DNA from: Zygaena filipendulae
Taxonomy: Eukaryota; Arthropoda; Insecta; Lepidoptera; Zygaenidae
NCBI GenBank assembly: GCA_907165275.2
Contig: OU015655.1
Location: forward strand, 11,668,501 to 11,732,500
Direction of reading: 5' to 3'
Length of the DNA stretch: 64,000 nucleotides
The notes below the pieces were generated by a model. It was not told where the DNA came from, did not search any database, and saw nothing but the letters and a program-made list of their open reading frames with translations. How positions within the stretch are numbered: position 1 is the stretch's first letter; every line of letters begins with the position of its first letter. The position numbers and the translations under genes are program-made. Shown here piece after piece: positions 10,408 through 22,019 of the stretch.

Positions 10408-13400
10408 GTGAGTGATTTTTATCTACTTTAAACCCAAAGATTTTGCTCTTGAAATTAATTTTAAGCAAAGCGCAATCGACCATTCAAAAATCTATGATAT
10501 GCCATCTGAAAGTGGAAAATAATTCAAAATGGTGAAGATTTTGTATTCATATTTCAAGAAAGTAGACGAGTTTCGTAACAAATTCCGGTAGCCACAGTTT
10601 TATTCTGGTACCTAATCTATTAACTCAAAAAGCTCATTTCAATACGATCAGTTCCTTATTTAGTCGTAAAGTTTTTTGAGCAAAATAAATTTTCTTCGAA
10701 ATTGATTTTTTCATAAGGCCCGCGCCTCGATCACGCAAGCTAGGATAAAAGTTGTAGTTATATGATTGGATACCTGAGAGCTTTTATAGCACCGTGGTCT
10801 ATTGAGCGGTGAATTCTTCATAAATCGACCCTTCGACGGCCTTGAGCCGAAGTGAATATTAATTAACCACCCAAGAGGCCGCCTTATAGTATTTCGTGAG
10901 GCGAATTCCTGTGTCGATACTATTAATAATTTCATTAGAATAATTGCTTTATTCCCAAATTGTAACATAACTAATATAACGGACGACAATATAATTTTGT
11001 TGCTATGACAATTACGATATTTGTTGTAAGCCGGAGCAAATCCTGGCTGCTATTGTGGCGGTCGAGCCTTTGTGACATGTAAAATCTAAATATGGGGACT
11101 TTCGCTCGACGATTTACTACGTTTAATCCGGAAATTGATGGCACAAATTGTATTTTGCATTCCGATAGTTCCAATATTGGCAATTTGGATGCTTCTAGGT
11201 CCAAGAGTTTTTGCCGCCTCCTCTTCATAGTTCATATATATACCTAGAGGGAGGGATCAGCAAAACTACACGCTAATTCAATTAACAACGTTGATTAGTA
11301 GATAATGCCTTAGGCGTTGAGTTCGCCTTTTGTACAATAAAGTACAATAAACTTATTTAAATAAATAAATAAATAAATAAAAATTGTTTAAACAAACCGT
11401 AGGCAGTTTGTATTTTGTGTATTTTGTGCATCTCTATAGGGTGGGACCTTGTAGGAGTGTGGAGTGTGGAGTGCTGTAGTGTGGTTACATACATGCAGGA
11501 TGTAAAAAGATCATGGTGCACTTCGCGAATTTATTTAATGTCCATTTTGGTAATAGGCTAGGATACATTGCGTTGTTCACGTGTTTATTGTATATGTGTA
11601 GTTCGCTCACGGTGAGAAATGCAGAAACACAAGGCAAAAAATATTTGATTTTTGCACTTATTTTACTAATCGCGAAATAAATCATATTGGGCAATGATAT
11701 ATTCAATATCGTTGCTATTGGGAAGCAAATTAATTGCATCTCACACATGCTTTTGCTCTCGAATTTTTGGAATTATCACCGTCTTCAAATCGTTGTTTTT
11801 TTATAGGTTAAGGAACTATAGTACTTTAATCATAACATATTAAATAACATAGACACAGGAAAAGTTTCAAAATGGAAAACGGTTCGGTTTTCTTTTTCAT
11901 CGCGGTGTGTAGTCATTAAATTTAATAAATTGCATCGATTGCAATTTTAATCTTAAATTGACCAGGTTGGCATAGTAATCCATGTCTCTCCGCTAGTCAA
12001 AAGGTTACCGGGTTTGGTTCCCGGTGGGGGTGGACTTTGGCGTGTGATCAACATAGGGTTCCACTTTTCAGTCTGGGCGAGGTTATTTTATATGTTTACT
12101 ATATTATATGTTAGGTATATCCATAATATATGTTTTCAGGACACAAGTTTGCGTGAGATCAAGTAGATGTTGTGAAGTATTAAAAAAAAAACAAATTCAT
12201 TGAGCTTTTAATACTTTCATGCATAAATTTCCAGTTTGTATAGGAATTATTCGTATTCACGGTCCTCTACTGTCACTCCACAGTTTACCTACTGTAAACA
12301 GATTGAAATGGACTGTGAAACCGACACTAGCATTTGCAGCTCGTTCATTTATTCATTTATTTAATTCAAAATAAAAATAAACAAAGATCGCTTATTGTTG
12401 CGAAAGTTTATTTATATTAGGTAAGTGAATAAACGAGATATATCTGCCGCAATTTATAATATTTATATTTTATGCAGTGCCCATTAAGATCAACACTTAG
12501 TAGATCAATAATTACATAATATTAAAATTTGCGGATTACCAATTTAAATGTCGTAATTGAATTTTAAATATATGTAAAAAAATCATACGTTTCGAATGAA
12601 ATTAGTTTACAGAAAAATATTCGTACAGCGAAAATTTTAAAATAATGAAAAGAAAATCTGTTGAATTAATAAAATAATTTATTTAAATGTATTTGATTGT
12701 CAATAGATATACAATTTATCAATACTTAAAATCTAGGTACCTATATCTGATAATATTAATAAAAGTCATATAACAATACTTAAAAAATAAAGTCGATTTA
12801 CAAAAAAAAGTCACTCAAAAATACCGCCCCGGGTCATACCAGCGGCAAAGGTGCCCATGACACTCGCTGCATTACCGCGTTGAACGGCGATGGACAACCT
12901 TTGCGCCAGGCAGGAGCCGGAGCGGGCGTCAAAACCTCTCTCTCTGAGTCTGCGACCGATTTCGGAGACAAACGTCAATGCCTCTCTGTTGAATGGATTT
13001 TACATATCTAATATATATAAATCACGTGTCACGTTGTTTGTCCGCGATGGACTCCGAAACTACTGAACGGATTTTGATAAAATTTTGCAACCGTTTATCA
13101 TATGGTCCAACTTAAAAGATAGGATAGTTTTTATCCCGGAATTACCTCGGGAACTGAAGGACATAGAGTACTTTTTTCCGCAACCTCTGCGGGAACTCCG
13201 AAATTACCGCGGATGAAATCGCGGGGGACAGCTATAATAGTATAAGTTTTAATTATTGTTCTGCTATGCCATTCAAAGCAACTGTATTAGCAGGCGTGAG
13301 TTGACGCTTGCTTGCAAAGTTTTATTGAATTCGTCTTATTTTTGTTTTTAATTTCGTTTCCTACAGAAACACGAGACTTCGTAGAAAGTTTTTATTTGGT

Positions 13401-14865
13401 TATAGCATATTATAACGTGGTATGTCACGAGTTAATCATAGACGTTTTTAAAAGCTTTTATTTTTAACATCTACGGTTTGAACTCCAAAATGACTTCACC
13501 GATTTGACTTTTTTTGTTATTTTAATGTTTGTTGTTGTTTATTAGATAAGGTTTGTATTAAAGAAAATTGAGTATTTTGTTCATTCGAGGTGGAATCGCG
13601 AGCAGTTGGTATTATAAAAATCTCATTAAACGCCAGCAATTGACAACATTTCAATTTTTTTTCCTTATATTTTTTTCATGCTAAATAAATAGTATTTAAA
13701 AAACCAGGAGACACGTATTTTCTCATTTCCCGAAATTTCATTCTATGTTATTCAAAAAATAATAAAAACTTTATGTCAGGATGAACATTTCCTTTGCCCC
13801 ACTTGACATATCAAAAAAAAAATCTAGAATAACTTTGTCTAACAGAATAACATTGACACTTCATTTTTTAATTTAGGTATATACGGTGAGCGCAAAGGTA
13901 TTTATGGTGTACATCCTAAATTTCGACCTCGCGAAGTTTTTGTTGGATATTTCGTTAAATAAGTAATAAAAAAGGTCTAAAAAATGTGTACGGTGATATT
14001 GAAACAAATATCTCGAAATGGTTTTCGATTTAAAGTACCTATTTAAAATTGAAATGTTGTCAATTACTACTTTGTATACCTATCAATATTTTATATTTCC
14101 AGAATAAAATGCTGCGAAGTGTTCTTTGAGACCCTAAATGCTCCTGCTCTATGCATACAATCGCAAAACGTTCTAGCAATGTACGGTTCTGGGTTCACAA
14201 CTGGCATTTGTGTCGACTTGGGACACGACACGGCTGACATAAACCCAATATTTGAAGGAGGCCTCATCAGCTACGCTCATATGAAAACGGGCTTAGCAGG
14301 AAACCAAGTGTCCAACTACATAAAGGAATGCTTCGACGCCAGAAACCTAGATTTAGGCGAACAAGTCCACGAAATTATCGAAGACATCAAAACAAATTAT
14401 TTGTATCTAACCAAAAACTGCGCTATGTCCCGTAAGAAACACCAGAGGCGATACACTTTGCCGAACGGAAGGGTGATAGATGTGGGCCAGGAGGCTTTTA
14501 TGACGGCCGAATTGTTCATACAACCGGAATTAGTTCAGTCCGGGCCGACGGAATTCTTAGCACTCCAGGAGGCGATAGTCACAGCTGCTATGAAGTGTGA
14601 TTCGGAGCTCCAACCGGAGTTGTACGATGGCATCGTGCTTTGCGGTGGTTTAGCCATGATACCGGGGCTGAGCGAGAGGCTGGCGATAGAATTGGAGGGT
14701 ATAATTAACCGTCCGGTGAATATCGTGATGTCGCCAGAGGCGTACGCCGTGACGTGGCTCGGTGGCGCCACGTTCGCGGGCTTGCCCGACGCAAAGAAAC
14801 TGTGGATCACCAAGAAGCAGTACGAGGATCACGGCACGAAGATTATTAGGAACAAGTTTATGTAA
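10061..14865 (+). CDS. Divergent actin-like protein 2 (two exons, 369 codons)
   Basis: Exons 10061-10407 and 14103-14865 join in phase 2 within Lys116. The ATG at 10061 is chosen because it gives actin numbering exactly: phosphate loop D11-K18 (DNGSYNIK), FRTVVGRP and YIGDEA. Downstream are WHHIYYREL, NAPALCIQSQNVLAMYGSG, the adenosine loop CGGLAMIPG, WLGGATFAGL and the end KKQYEDHGTKIIRNKFM. The hydrolysis residues are Q137 kept, D154 kept, D157 to H, G158 to D and H161 to D. The second phosphate loop DLGHD therefore departs strongly from actin's DSGDG. It shares intron position, the QYED/EYED block and a KF-hydrophobic C-terminus with actin-like gene 1, which supports a common divergent ancestor. 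Probable actin-related protein of unknown partner. ATPase activity is doubtful (inference). Its 3' flank is a Lep1-type element. Confidence 0.9.
11290..11383 (+). repeat. LINE 3' end with AAAT-rich tail
   Basis: GTTCGCCTTTTGTACAATAA, then (AAAT)n. This is the typical 3' terminus of a truncated lepidopteran non-LTR retrotransposon. Confidence 0.5.
11960..12192 (+). mobile_element. tRNA-derived SINE
   Basis: Diverged head (GACCAGGTTGGCATAGTAAT; B-box-like GGTTTGGTTCCCGG), body TGATCAACATAGGGTTCCAC and tail GATCAAGTAGATGTTGTGAA ending in poly(A). Same family as 55722-55880. Confidence 0.65.
12811..12999 (-). pseudogene. C-terminal coding fragment, probably retroelement-derived
   Basis: Antisense open frame of 62 codons ending in TGA (12811-12813), reading FNREALTFVSEIGRRLRERG then ARSGSCLAQRLSIAVQRGN and ending GGIFE. 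GC content and codon texture differ sharply from the AT-rich intron around it, so it is decayed coding DNA rather than chance. A stop precedes it and a Lep1-type element begins at 13007. I cannot name the family; the pattern suggests the C-terminus of a retroelement protein. Confidence 0.45.
13007..13235 (+). mobile_element. Lep1-type (Helitron-like), subfamily CACGTG
   Basis: A|TCTAATATATATAAATCAC at the start, CCGCG gatgaaat CGCGG hairpin, and GACAGCTAT at the end (CTAG mutated to CTAT). Abuts the coding fragment at 12811-12999. Confidence 0.75.
14103..14865 (+). CDS. Actin-like gene 2, exon 2
   Basis: The acceptor is TATTTCCAG|A. The first codons read IKCCEVFFETLNAPALCIQ, completing Lys116 from exon 1. 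This single exon carries what gene 1 splits over exons 3 and 4. The GC content is clearly above the surrounding DNA. The stop is TAA at 14863-14865. Confidence 0.9.
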
Positions 14866-14867
14866 TA

Positions 14868-15066
14868 CTAGTTGTGCCCCACGGTTTCACCCATGTTAAT
14901 TTCAGAGTTCCCGCGGGAATTCCTAGATAAAAAGTACCCTATGTCCTTCTCTGTACCCCTGACAACGTGCATGCCAAATTTAATCCAAATCCGTTCAGCC
15001 GTTTTTGCGTGATTAAGTAACAAACATCCAAACATCCACACTTTCACATTTATAATATTAGTAGGA
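14868..15066 (-). mobile_element. Lep1-type element at the 3' end of actin-like gene 2
   Basis: Antisense copy: CTAGTTGTGCCCCACGGTTT at 14868 and AATATTAGTAGGA|T at 15066. Its tip lies two bases after the TAA stop of actin-like gene 2, so the 3' UTR must begin inside this element. Confidence 0.8.
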
Positions 15067-15206
15067 TGACCAGATTTTTTTTTATATCTCGAGTTCCAGA
15101 TGGAATTTCGAGAAAATCGAAACATGAGTATCTAAGTTAGGCCCTTAGTAATAAAAAAAAAACCGCATTCAATTTGGTGCAGCAGTTTCTGCGTAGCACG
15201 AATCCA

Positions 15207-15330
15207 AACATACAGACAGACAGACAGACAAAAATTCTAAAAACGGGTATGTGTTAATCTGATGTATGAGATATATTATTGTAAAGTTTAATTTAAATCG
15301 AAACATCCATCCATCCATCCATCCATACAT
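15207..15330 (+). repeat. (CAGA)n and (CATC)n microsatellites
   Basis: CAGACAGACAGACAGAC near 15213-15230 and CATCCATCCATCCATCC near 15305-15327. In this genome these tracts are typical of internal Lep1-type sequence (compare 29782-30008 and 34230-34520). Confidence 0.6.
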
Positions 15331-15439
15331 ACTTACAAATTTTCGCGTTTATAATATAATTTAAAGTACCTAAAGGCTTTGGTTTTAATATTTATGCTTA
15401 TATAGAAAACGAAGTCGTTCAAACGTATTTACCTTATAT

Positions 15440-16760
15440 CCATATTATCCTTACTAGTAATAATAATGAATGTGAGTTTTTTTTTTCTTTTTTTGTTTGT
15501 TACGCTTTCACGCCCGATCACTATTAAATTTTCCACTCACGTGGTCAGGAGTACCTACATGGAAGGTCATCAGATAGATTTTACCCCGGAATTCCCGCGG
15601 GAACTCTGAAATTAATGTGAGCGAAACCGTGGGGAACAGCTAGTAATTATTTAAATGCTTCGCCTGTCTTTTATCTTTTCACCCCAAAACAACTGAAGGG
15701 ATTTTGATATTTGTCAGCGAGAAAGATTGAACCTTAAAAGACAGGTTACTTTTATCCCTCAACAAAAGATTCCCGTGTGACGAAATTCACTGTCAATCTG
15801 CAGGAAATAGCTAGTCCTAATATTGTAAATGTGGATGTGAGTTCGTTTGTTACACGTCTTCACTGCTCGCGTAATAATCGTGAAATTTCACATACATATT
15901 TTCAGCGGTTACAGAAAAGTACATACTACATGCCTATGCCTTTCATCCAAAAAAATACTGTTCCGCGACGGATGGAAAAATTGTTCCACAAAACATAATA
16001 TGTAGGTACACATACATTAACGCGGGCTAAATCGCGGGCAAAACGTGGTCATTTTAATTCCGTGCCAACCTTCTTCGGCTATATCTCCAATGATAGCAGA
16101 AACGGCTATTTTAGTTGAGAATTCCCATGAAATTTATAGAAACTTATCCCCCACGGCACTCGGATGCCATGCTCCACATCGATTTACCTTATTCCCAATC
16201 AATGACAGCAACCACGTAATCATGGCGGCGGTGAGTAATAATGTTACCAACGGGAAATTGCAGCCTTTGTAAGACGCCCACGCTAGCTTTTCCGTTAAAT
16301 GAACCGCCCCATGCTATTGTACATTATGCCCATAATACTGGGCAGTCAGAAATAGGCCCTTTTTCTATTTACTTATACTAATATGTATTATAAAGAGCAA
16401 AAGTTTGAATTTGTGGGGTTTGTGAGTTTGTGACGTTGTAAGGGCCGTAATCTCTGGATCTACTGAATCGATTTTGAAAATTCTTTCACTTATAGGAAGC
16501 TGCAGTAATCCTGAGTCTAATAGGGTGTTAGTGTTCCGGAATTCCCGCGGGAACTACAACCTTCCCGGGGGTCAGCTAGGACTTAATATTATAAAATGTG
16601 CAAGTTTGGATGGATGGATGGGTGGATAGATGTTTGTTACTCAACCACGCCAGAATGACCGAACGAAACTGGATGGGATATTGGTACGGAGATAGTTTAT
16701 ATTCTGGAATGGGACACAATTATAGGGTCATTTCTGCGGGAACTTCGTAATTGACTGCTT
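15440..16760 (+). mobile_element. Cluster of Lep1-type copies
   Basis: At least four sense-strand copies or fragments follow each other. Ends with GTGGGGAACAGCTAG lie near 15643 and AATAGCTAG near 15814. GTCAGCTAGGA lies near 16576, and a start with TAATATTATAAAATG lies near 16588, followed by GGATGGATGGATG. Boundaries are approximate because copies are diverged and partly nested. No gene. Confidence 0.55.
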
Positions 16761-17084
16761 TAAGTGAATAAAGTTCTTGTAATTTGTGCTCTGGGAACGC
16801 AGTGATTTTGATGAAATTTTGTATTTATTGTATTATATTTTATTTTCCAAATCCGGATGGAACAGTGTGATCTAAATGAGTGAACAATAATAAAAATTAA
16901 ATAAGAATAATACCGATATAAAAAATTCTCGCGATAACTTATCCACTCAAATCGTCCGGTTTTCACATTGAAAAGGCGAAAAACTGATTATTACTCAGCT
17001 ATATTACTAGTACCTACTAGGTAGGTACTTGTTTTAAAATACGTATAATATCTTATACTAGTAATAATAAGCTATTGAACACCA

Positions 17085-17185
17085 CTAAAATTAAAAAAGA
17101 AAAAAATACTACAAAGTGTAAACCGCCTATTAAGGCGGTCTTATCGCTCAGAGCGGTCTCTTCCAGACAACCACGGGGTAAAATA
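17085..17185 (-). repeat. LINE 3' UTR fragment
   Basis: CCGCCTATTAAGGCGGTCTT, ATCGCTCAGAGCGGTCTC and CCAGACAACC resemble the fragment at 21690-21835 in the same orientation (an accession of TTATCGCTC, CAGAT/GACA). Contains a CCGCC...GGCGG hairpin. Confidence 0.4.
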
Positions 17186-17314
17186 GGTACCTATATTTAT
17201 TAAACAACTTTTACAATATAATATTTGGTTAATCCATAGAAATAAAAATGGGACATTAGAAACATAATTAGTACTTATCAATATACTTACCTACTACCTA
17301 GTTCACTTTTATTT

Positions 17315-17552
17315 GGACATAGATAAGCAATAGTGTGTTAACCCACATTGGAGAAATTTTGAATAAATCGTGTTTTAAAATCATATCGTGATTTTGTTTC
17401 AGCATTTTTTTATGTTTGAATGTTTTTTGGTATTTAAACAATGTAATAAGGTAAACACATAATTAAAAAACGCTCTATAACTCTCAATAAAGCGTTTTGA
17501 ATCAATAACTTAGTATTGTGGGTTAACATATTGTTATTGCTTATCTGCGTCC
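17315..17552 (+). mobile_element. MITE-B copy 2
   Basis: GGACATAGATAAGCAATAGT at the left, and TTATTGCTTATCTGCGTCC at the right. ATTT lies on both flanks (possible short target duplication). Confidence 0.8.
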
Positions 17553-17556
17553 ATTT

Positions 17557-17998
17557 ATGAAACGAAGTCGCATGCGTTGCGAATTTTCCCAATTGATTTC
17601 TCGAACAGGAAAAGATATGAAATATCCAAAAAAAAAATCTTTCACAACTTTATACATACTTATCTTAATCAAAAATATCACAACAAATTCTATCCAATCC
17701 AACCTACAGTTACAGGAAAAACCACATACATACACTTTTCGGAATAAATATAAACTTGAAATTGCTAACGCACGGACAAATTATGGAAAGAAAACGATAT
17801 TATTTGAGGGAGCGCAGCTGTACAATACGTTACCTAAGGACATTAAAAAATGCGATAACATAGACACGTACAAATATAAATTAAAAAATTCTTATATACG
17901 TCAAAACCTTAATTATAGTCTACTTCTTTGTATCTTATTTTAAGTGAACTATAATGTTCTTACTTCTTATAAGAAAATAAAGATTCTTTAAACCTAAA
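17557..17998 (+). pseudogene. 5'-truncated LINE: C-terminal end of a reverse-transcriptase ORF
   Basis: A 128-codon open frame (17557-17943), whose last half (FRNKYKLEIANARTNYGKKT, GAQLYNTLPKDIKK, DTYKYKLKN) has the arrangement typical of the extreme C-terminus of CR1/Jockey-type LINE ORF2 proteins. It is followed by a short 3' UTR and AATAAAGATTCTTTAAA. No RT motifs remain. It starts directly after MITE-B copy 2. Confidence 0.6.
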
Positions 17999-18389
17999 AA
18001 GCTTCACAGTTGATGCAAAATGTCACCAGCTCCCGCTTACAATTTACTTAGCGTGATTTAAAACGGCAAACAAGCTCTAAGCTTTGTGTATGTTTGTGTC
18101 GCAGTGTTAAATAGATCCAGAGTTTGCCCGTTTACCCGAGACTACGGGAACTCTCTAGATCCAGTTTACACGAGCTGTGTAGGTACAAGTTTCGCTCTCA
18201 ACTTTGTTTTCCATTTTTCATTTTGCTTTCGCGCGTTCTATTTTCAATGTACTTAATGGATGGTTCAATCTATGCATCTATACCTACTTACATATAAATA
18301 AAATTAAAGTGTCTGTTTGTAATTCTAAATTAACAACTTTTCACTAAATGCATGTGAAATTATGTATGGTAAGTACTTACAAAGTAAAT

Positions 18390-18590
18390 TTTTAAAAATT
18401 TTCTCTGTCCCTCTGACTGTTTGTTCCGGCTAATCTCTGAAACGGCTGGACTGATTTTAACCGGACTTTCACTAACAGATAGCTGATGTTATAAGGAGTG
18501 GCTTAGGCGACTTTTATTTTACAAAAAAAATAGTTCCTGCAGGAATTCCGAAACTCACGCGGGTGAAACCGCGGTGCACAGCTCTCAATG
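18390..18590 (+). mobile_element. Lep1-type element
   Basis: CTGTCCCTCTGACTGTTTGT, TCTCTGAAACGGCTGGACTG, AGGAATTCCGAAACTCACGC and GGTGAAACCGCGGTGCACAG. 3' tip decayed (CAGCTCT). Confidence 0.6.
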
Positions 18591-19060
18591 AATAAAACAG
18601 AAGTGAGGAGTTTTACTTCTGTTACTTTTATCCTCGTTTTTTAACGGTGTATGTAGGTTGGTAGGTATTTCCCTAAAGCTGAAGGGTCACGGGGTCACAG
18701 TGGAATTCTGTTGCGTCATTGTGACGTCATTCAATCAGCCTTATCCTAATCAATCTTGCGCTCGACACATGCGAAGTCAAACATTCGCTTCCGTGCACGT
18801 AGAATTTTTTCTCATTAGATATTTTCGGGTCGTGTATGAGTAAATTTTGTGCTCCCTATTTAATTTCTTCTAAAAAAAAAACTACTAATAAACAAATTGC
18901 AGAATTGGCCAGTGTCATGTAGGTACCTACAGTAGATGATAAAAAAAAGATCACAGGTATTTTCGAAAGTGATTTTAATTTCTGTAGATTTTGTTTTTAC
19001 AGAACGAACGAAAAGATTTTGTTTTTGTTTTTTTGTTCTGTAGTTTAATATATATACCTA

Positions 19061-19329
19061 CTAGCTGTCCCCCGCGATTTCATCCGCGGTAATTTGGGAG
19101 TTCCGAAAAGTACTCTACGGCCTTCTTTGTACCCCTGCACTGACTGTAGTTAACGGTGATTAGCTGTTCCCCTCATTAATTCCGGAGTTTCCGCGGGAAT
19201 TCCGGGATAAAAACTTCTTTTAAGTTGGGCCAAATACAACATAGTGACGAAATTTCATTACGATCGATTCAGTAGTTTCGGAGTCCATCGCGGATAAACA
19301 ACGTGACACGTGATTTATATATATTAAGA
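19061..19329 (-). mobile_element. Lep1-type, subfamily CACGTG, with internal duplication
   Basis: Tip CTAGCTGTCCCCCGCGATTT at 19061; other end GTGATTTATATATATTAAGA|T at 19329. It is about 40 bp longer than sister copies because a second partial 3' block (TTAGCTGTTCCCCTCATTAA) is present at about 19150. Confidence 0.7.
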
Positions 19330-20016
19330 TATTCTATCACACTTTGGTGGGGAAGCATGTTAATATAGAACACGATGCAAAATTTAACGAACTTAAACCT
19401 GTATTTTCCATTTTACAGTTGTATGTCTACTATGTATCTTGGGTATTGATTAATCACTTGGATAATATAATTAAGGCATAATAATTAGAACTTATCCTTC
19501 AACACAATTTCGTAGCATTTCAATCGGATTCCGGCAAGAGAACAATTCGAAGCTCAAACTAAGTAGGTACCTACAATGAGGTAGGCAGCAAAGTCGAGGG
19601 ACTTCCCGCGAGGAGCCGCGGGCAAAACCCAGTCATGCAATAAAATACAACGATTATATCTAATACTCGTATTGCATTTCTATTCGAATGTTAAATGCGA
19701 TTTGCACGCTTGATTTCTGCCTTTAGAAGATTGTCGGCGGGTGCGTAAAAGCCGTCCCGAAAATACCTACAGGATGTAAGGTTAAAACAGGGATGTATTT
19801 CAGAAGGATTGGTAGGTAGGTACCTATTCAATTTTAGTATCGAATATCAAAAAACAAAGCGTATCTTTTTTTTTTGCTGTCAAAAAAATATTTTAAATAA
19901 AATTCGCGCAAGTTGCTGACGTGCTGGTAGATCATACTCTAAAAATCATTGAAAAATTCAAAAATTTATTTAAAGTTTTGTCTGTGCAGATTTATAAGTG
20001 TTGTTTTTAATTTATA

Positions 20017-20330
20017 CTAGCTGTGCCCTGCGGATTCACCCGTGTGAGTTTCGGAATTCCCGCAGGAACTCCAAAATAGTCTTAGTTTACTCCTTATAAC
20101 ATCAGCTAATTAGCAATGAAAGTCCCGTCAAAATTGGTTCAACCGTTTCGGAGAATCACCCGCGTGAGTTTCGGAGTTCCCAGATAAATTATTTTTTTTC
20201 TAAAATAAAAATAGCCTGAGTTACTCCTTATAACATCATCTGCCAGTGAAAGTCCCGTTAAAATCGGTTCAGCCGTTTCAGAGATCAGACGGAAGAAACA
20301 GAAAGACAGATATAAATTTAAAAGTGTCTT
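20017..20330 (-). mobile_element. Lep1-type element with duplicated interior
   Basis: CTAGCTGTGCCCTGCGGATT at 20017. The block CACCCGTGTGAGTTTCGGA recurs at 20159 with GAAAGTCCCGTTAAAATCGG, so two partial units are joined. Confidence 0.6.
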
Positions 20331-20921
20331 TTTTATGTAAGTACGTACCGTATTTACTTTTAAAGTCATTTAGAACAGACACTTCAATTTTATAATAATA
20401 TGTCTAGATGTCTAGATTTTTATTAACTACTTAGCTATAAATATGAAAGCATGAGTTATCGAGGCAAGGATTTGAATAAATACCACATTTAAAATTATAA
20501 TTGTGAATAGGGAAACTCCAGGATGTATACACTTTTACATAGGCATTTTTAAATAAATTTACATTTTTAAAGTATGAATTTTGAAGTGCTCGAATAGGTA
20601 CGTCTCTTGTTTAACCATACATCCTGTAAGTTTTCTTTTCCACGATTGAATTTACGGAGACACTACACGACGAAACACAGTGTCGCATTACGGCCAGTGT
20701 GTCGAGTGTACAATGACTAATGTAACACATTTACTTTACACACTATACTAACAGGAAAACGTTGGTTGTCTTCAAAACAAATCGTTTCCCACCATCGCTG
20801 TAATCTATCAATCGAACTAGTGTTTTATTGTAACTGTACAAGATTCAGTTTCCTCTACCGTATGTCACACGTATCTACGTATATTTTTCCTTTGGATTTG
20901 GTAATAGACTCGTTACCGGGG

Positions 20922-21190
20922 TATGAAAATAAAAATTCTAGTATTTTTTGCTCTTTCAAGTTATTGAAAAAAATACTAAGATAAAACGCATTAAAGTTTA
21001 GAAGTGGGGGTTCTTGACCTCATAATGTGCTATAAACTGTAGCACGACGTGACGTCACGCGACACTTCAACTTAATGTATAAATCTCCGTTATTTTTTGA
21101 TTACTTACATAAAAATGAAAAAATACTACGTGTCCAATATTTTTGATTAATATAGTATAAGACGGACCAAAAATCAAAGTTTGGTTGAAG
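20922..21190 (+). mobile_element. MITE-A copy 4
   Basis: GTATGAAAATAAAAATTCTA at the left and AGACGGACCAAAAATCAAAG at the right. TGACGTCA intact at 21050-21057. The left tip (AGTCCGTCAGTTAGAT) is deleted. Confidence 0.65.
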
Positions 21191-21689
21191 AAGATGAACC
21201 GGAGTTTTCGGCTTATAAATTTCTGATGAGAGACTTCGATGTATTTCCGCCGCTTCTTTACGCATCTTTACGCACGCACGCGAAGTGACTGTCAAAGTTA
21301 ACGCATTAATAAATTATTATCAAACGAAGTATCTCTGCCTTGGTTCCATTAAACTGCCGAATTTTCCCCACGTGTGCACGTGTACATTTATTATTAGGTA
21401 AGCTTTTTAGAAACATATTCTGGCGTACCTTCATGAAATCGTTAAAATGCGACTTTGATCTTAACCAACAAACTACAGGCTGCCTTCATGGGTGAAGGGT
21501 CGAGTAGTGTTGTTTAACTATTTTAATAAATAATTAAGTGCCAATCTATGACAAATTAAGTACGTACTAAGAATTCAGCGGAAAATTAGATCACCTTTAC
21601 CCGCTTATCAATGAACGATGAATAAATTGCCGTAATGTCGTTGTAAAGTTCTTTCACGTTATCTATTATATTTCCAATATAATAATAAT

Positions 21690-21835
21690 AATAAAATCTT
21701 AATTGGACACCACAAAAATAAACTATAAAAAATAATCAATTTTAGTACAGCGAATGTCACAATCGGCGGTATTATCGCTCATAGCCATGTCTTTCAGATA
21801 CCCATGGGGTGCATTGTGAAAATAATTATCTGATA
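21690..21835 (-). repeat. LINE 3' UTR fragment
   Basis: AATTGGACACCACAAAAATA, GGCGGTATTATCGCTCATAG and TCTTTCAGATACCCATGGGG. Related to 17085-17185. Antisense 3' end of a truncated non-LTR element. Confidence 0.4.
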
Positions 21836-22019
21836 TGAAAGTAGTAAGGCAGTGTTCTAATATATAAATACTCAACATAAATAGATAAACAGTATATAAC
21901 TATGTCCTACACATATTTATGTACCTACTACAATATGTAGGTATCTTTATAAATGCTAATGTGATTTTGTTTGCTATAAGTACCCTTTCACGCTTTAAAT
22001 TTTCAACTGATGGGACCTA

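Larger units (their letters stand above)
10408..14102. other. Intron of actin-like gene 2
   Basis: A 3.7-kb phase-2 intron. Holds a LINE 3' end (about 11290-11383), a SINE (about 11960-12192), an antisense open reading frame fragment (12811-12999) and a Lep1-type element (13007-13235). The stretch 10710-11230 is less AT-rich and unassigned. Confidence 0.75.

Noticed and set aside
10711..11228. Antisense frames of 92 and 85 codons in the intron of actin-like gene 2
   Set aside because: No family resemblance and no splice signals; left as unassigned intron sequence.
14535..14832. Antisense frames under actin-like exon 2
   Set aside because: Shadows of the real coding exon.
17557..17943. 128-codon frame as an independent host gene
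   Set aside because: Its C-terminal half is the end of a LINE ORF2, followed by a LINE-type 3' tail.
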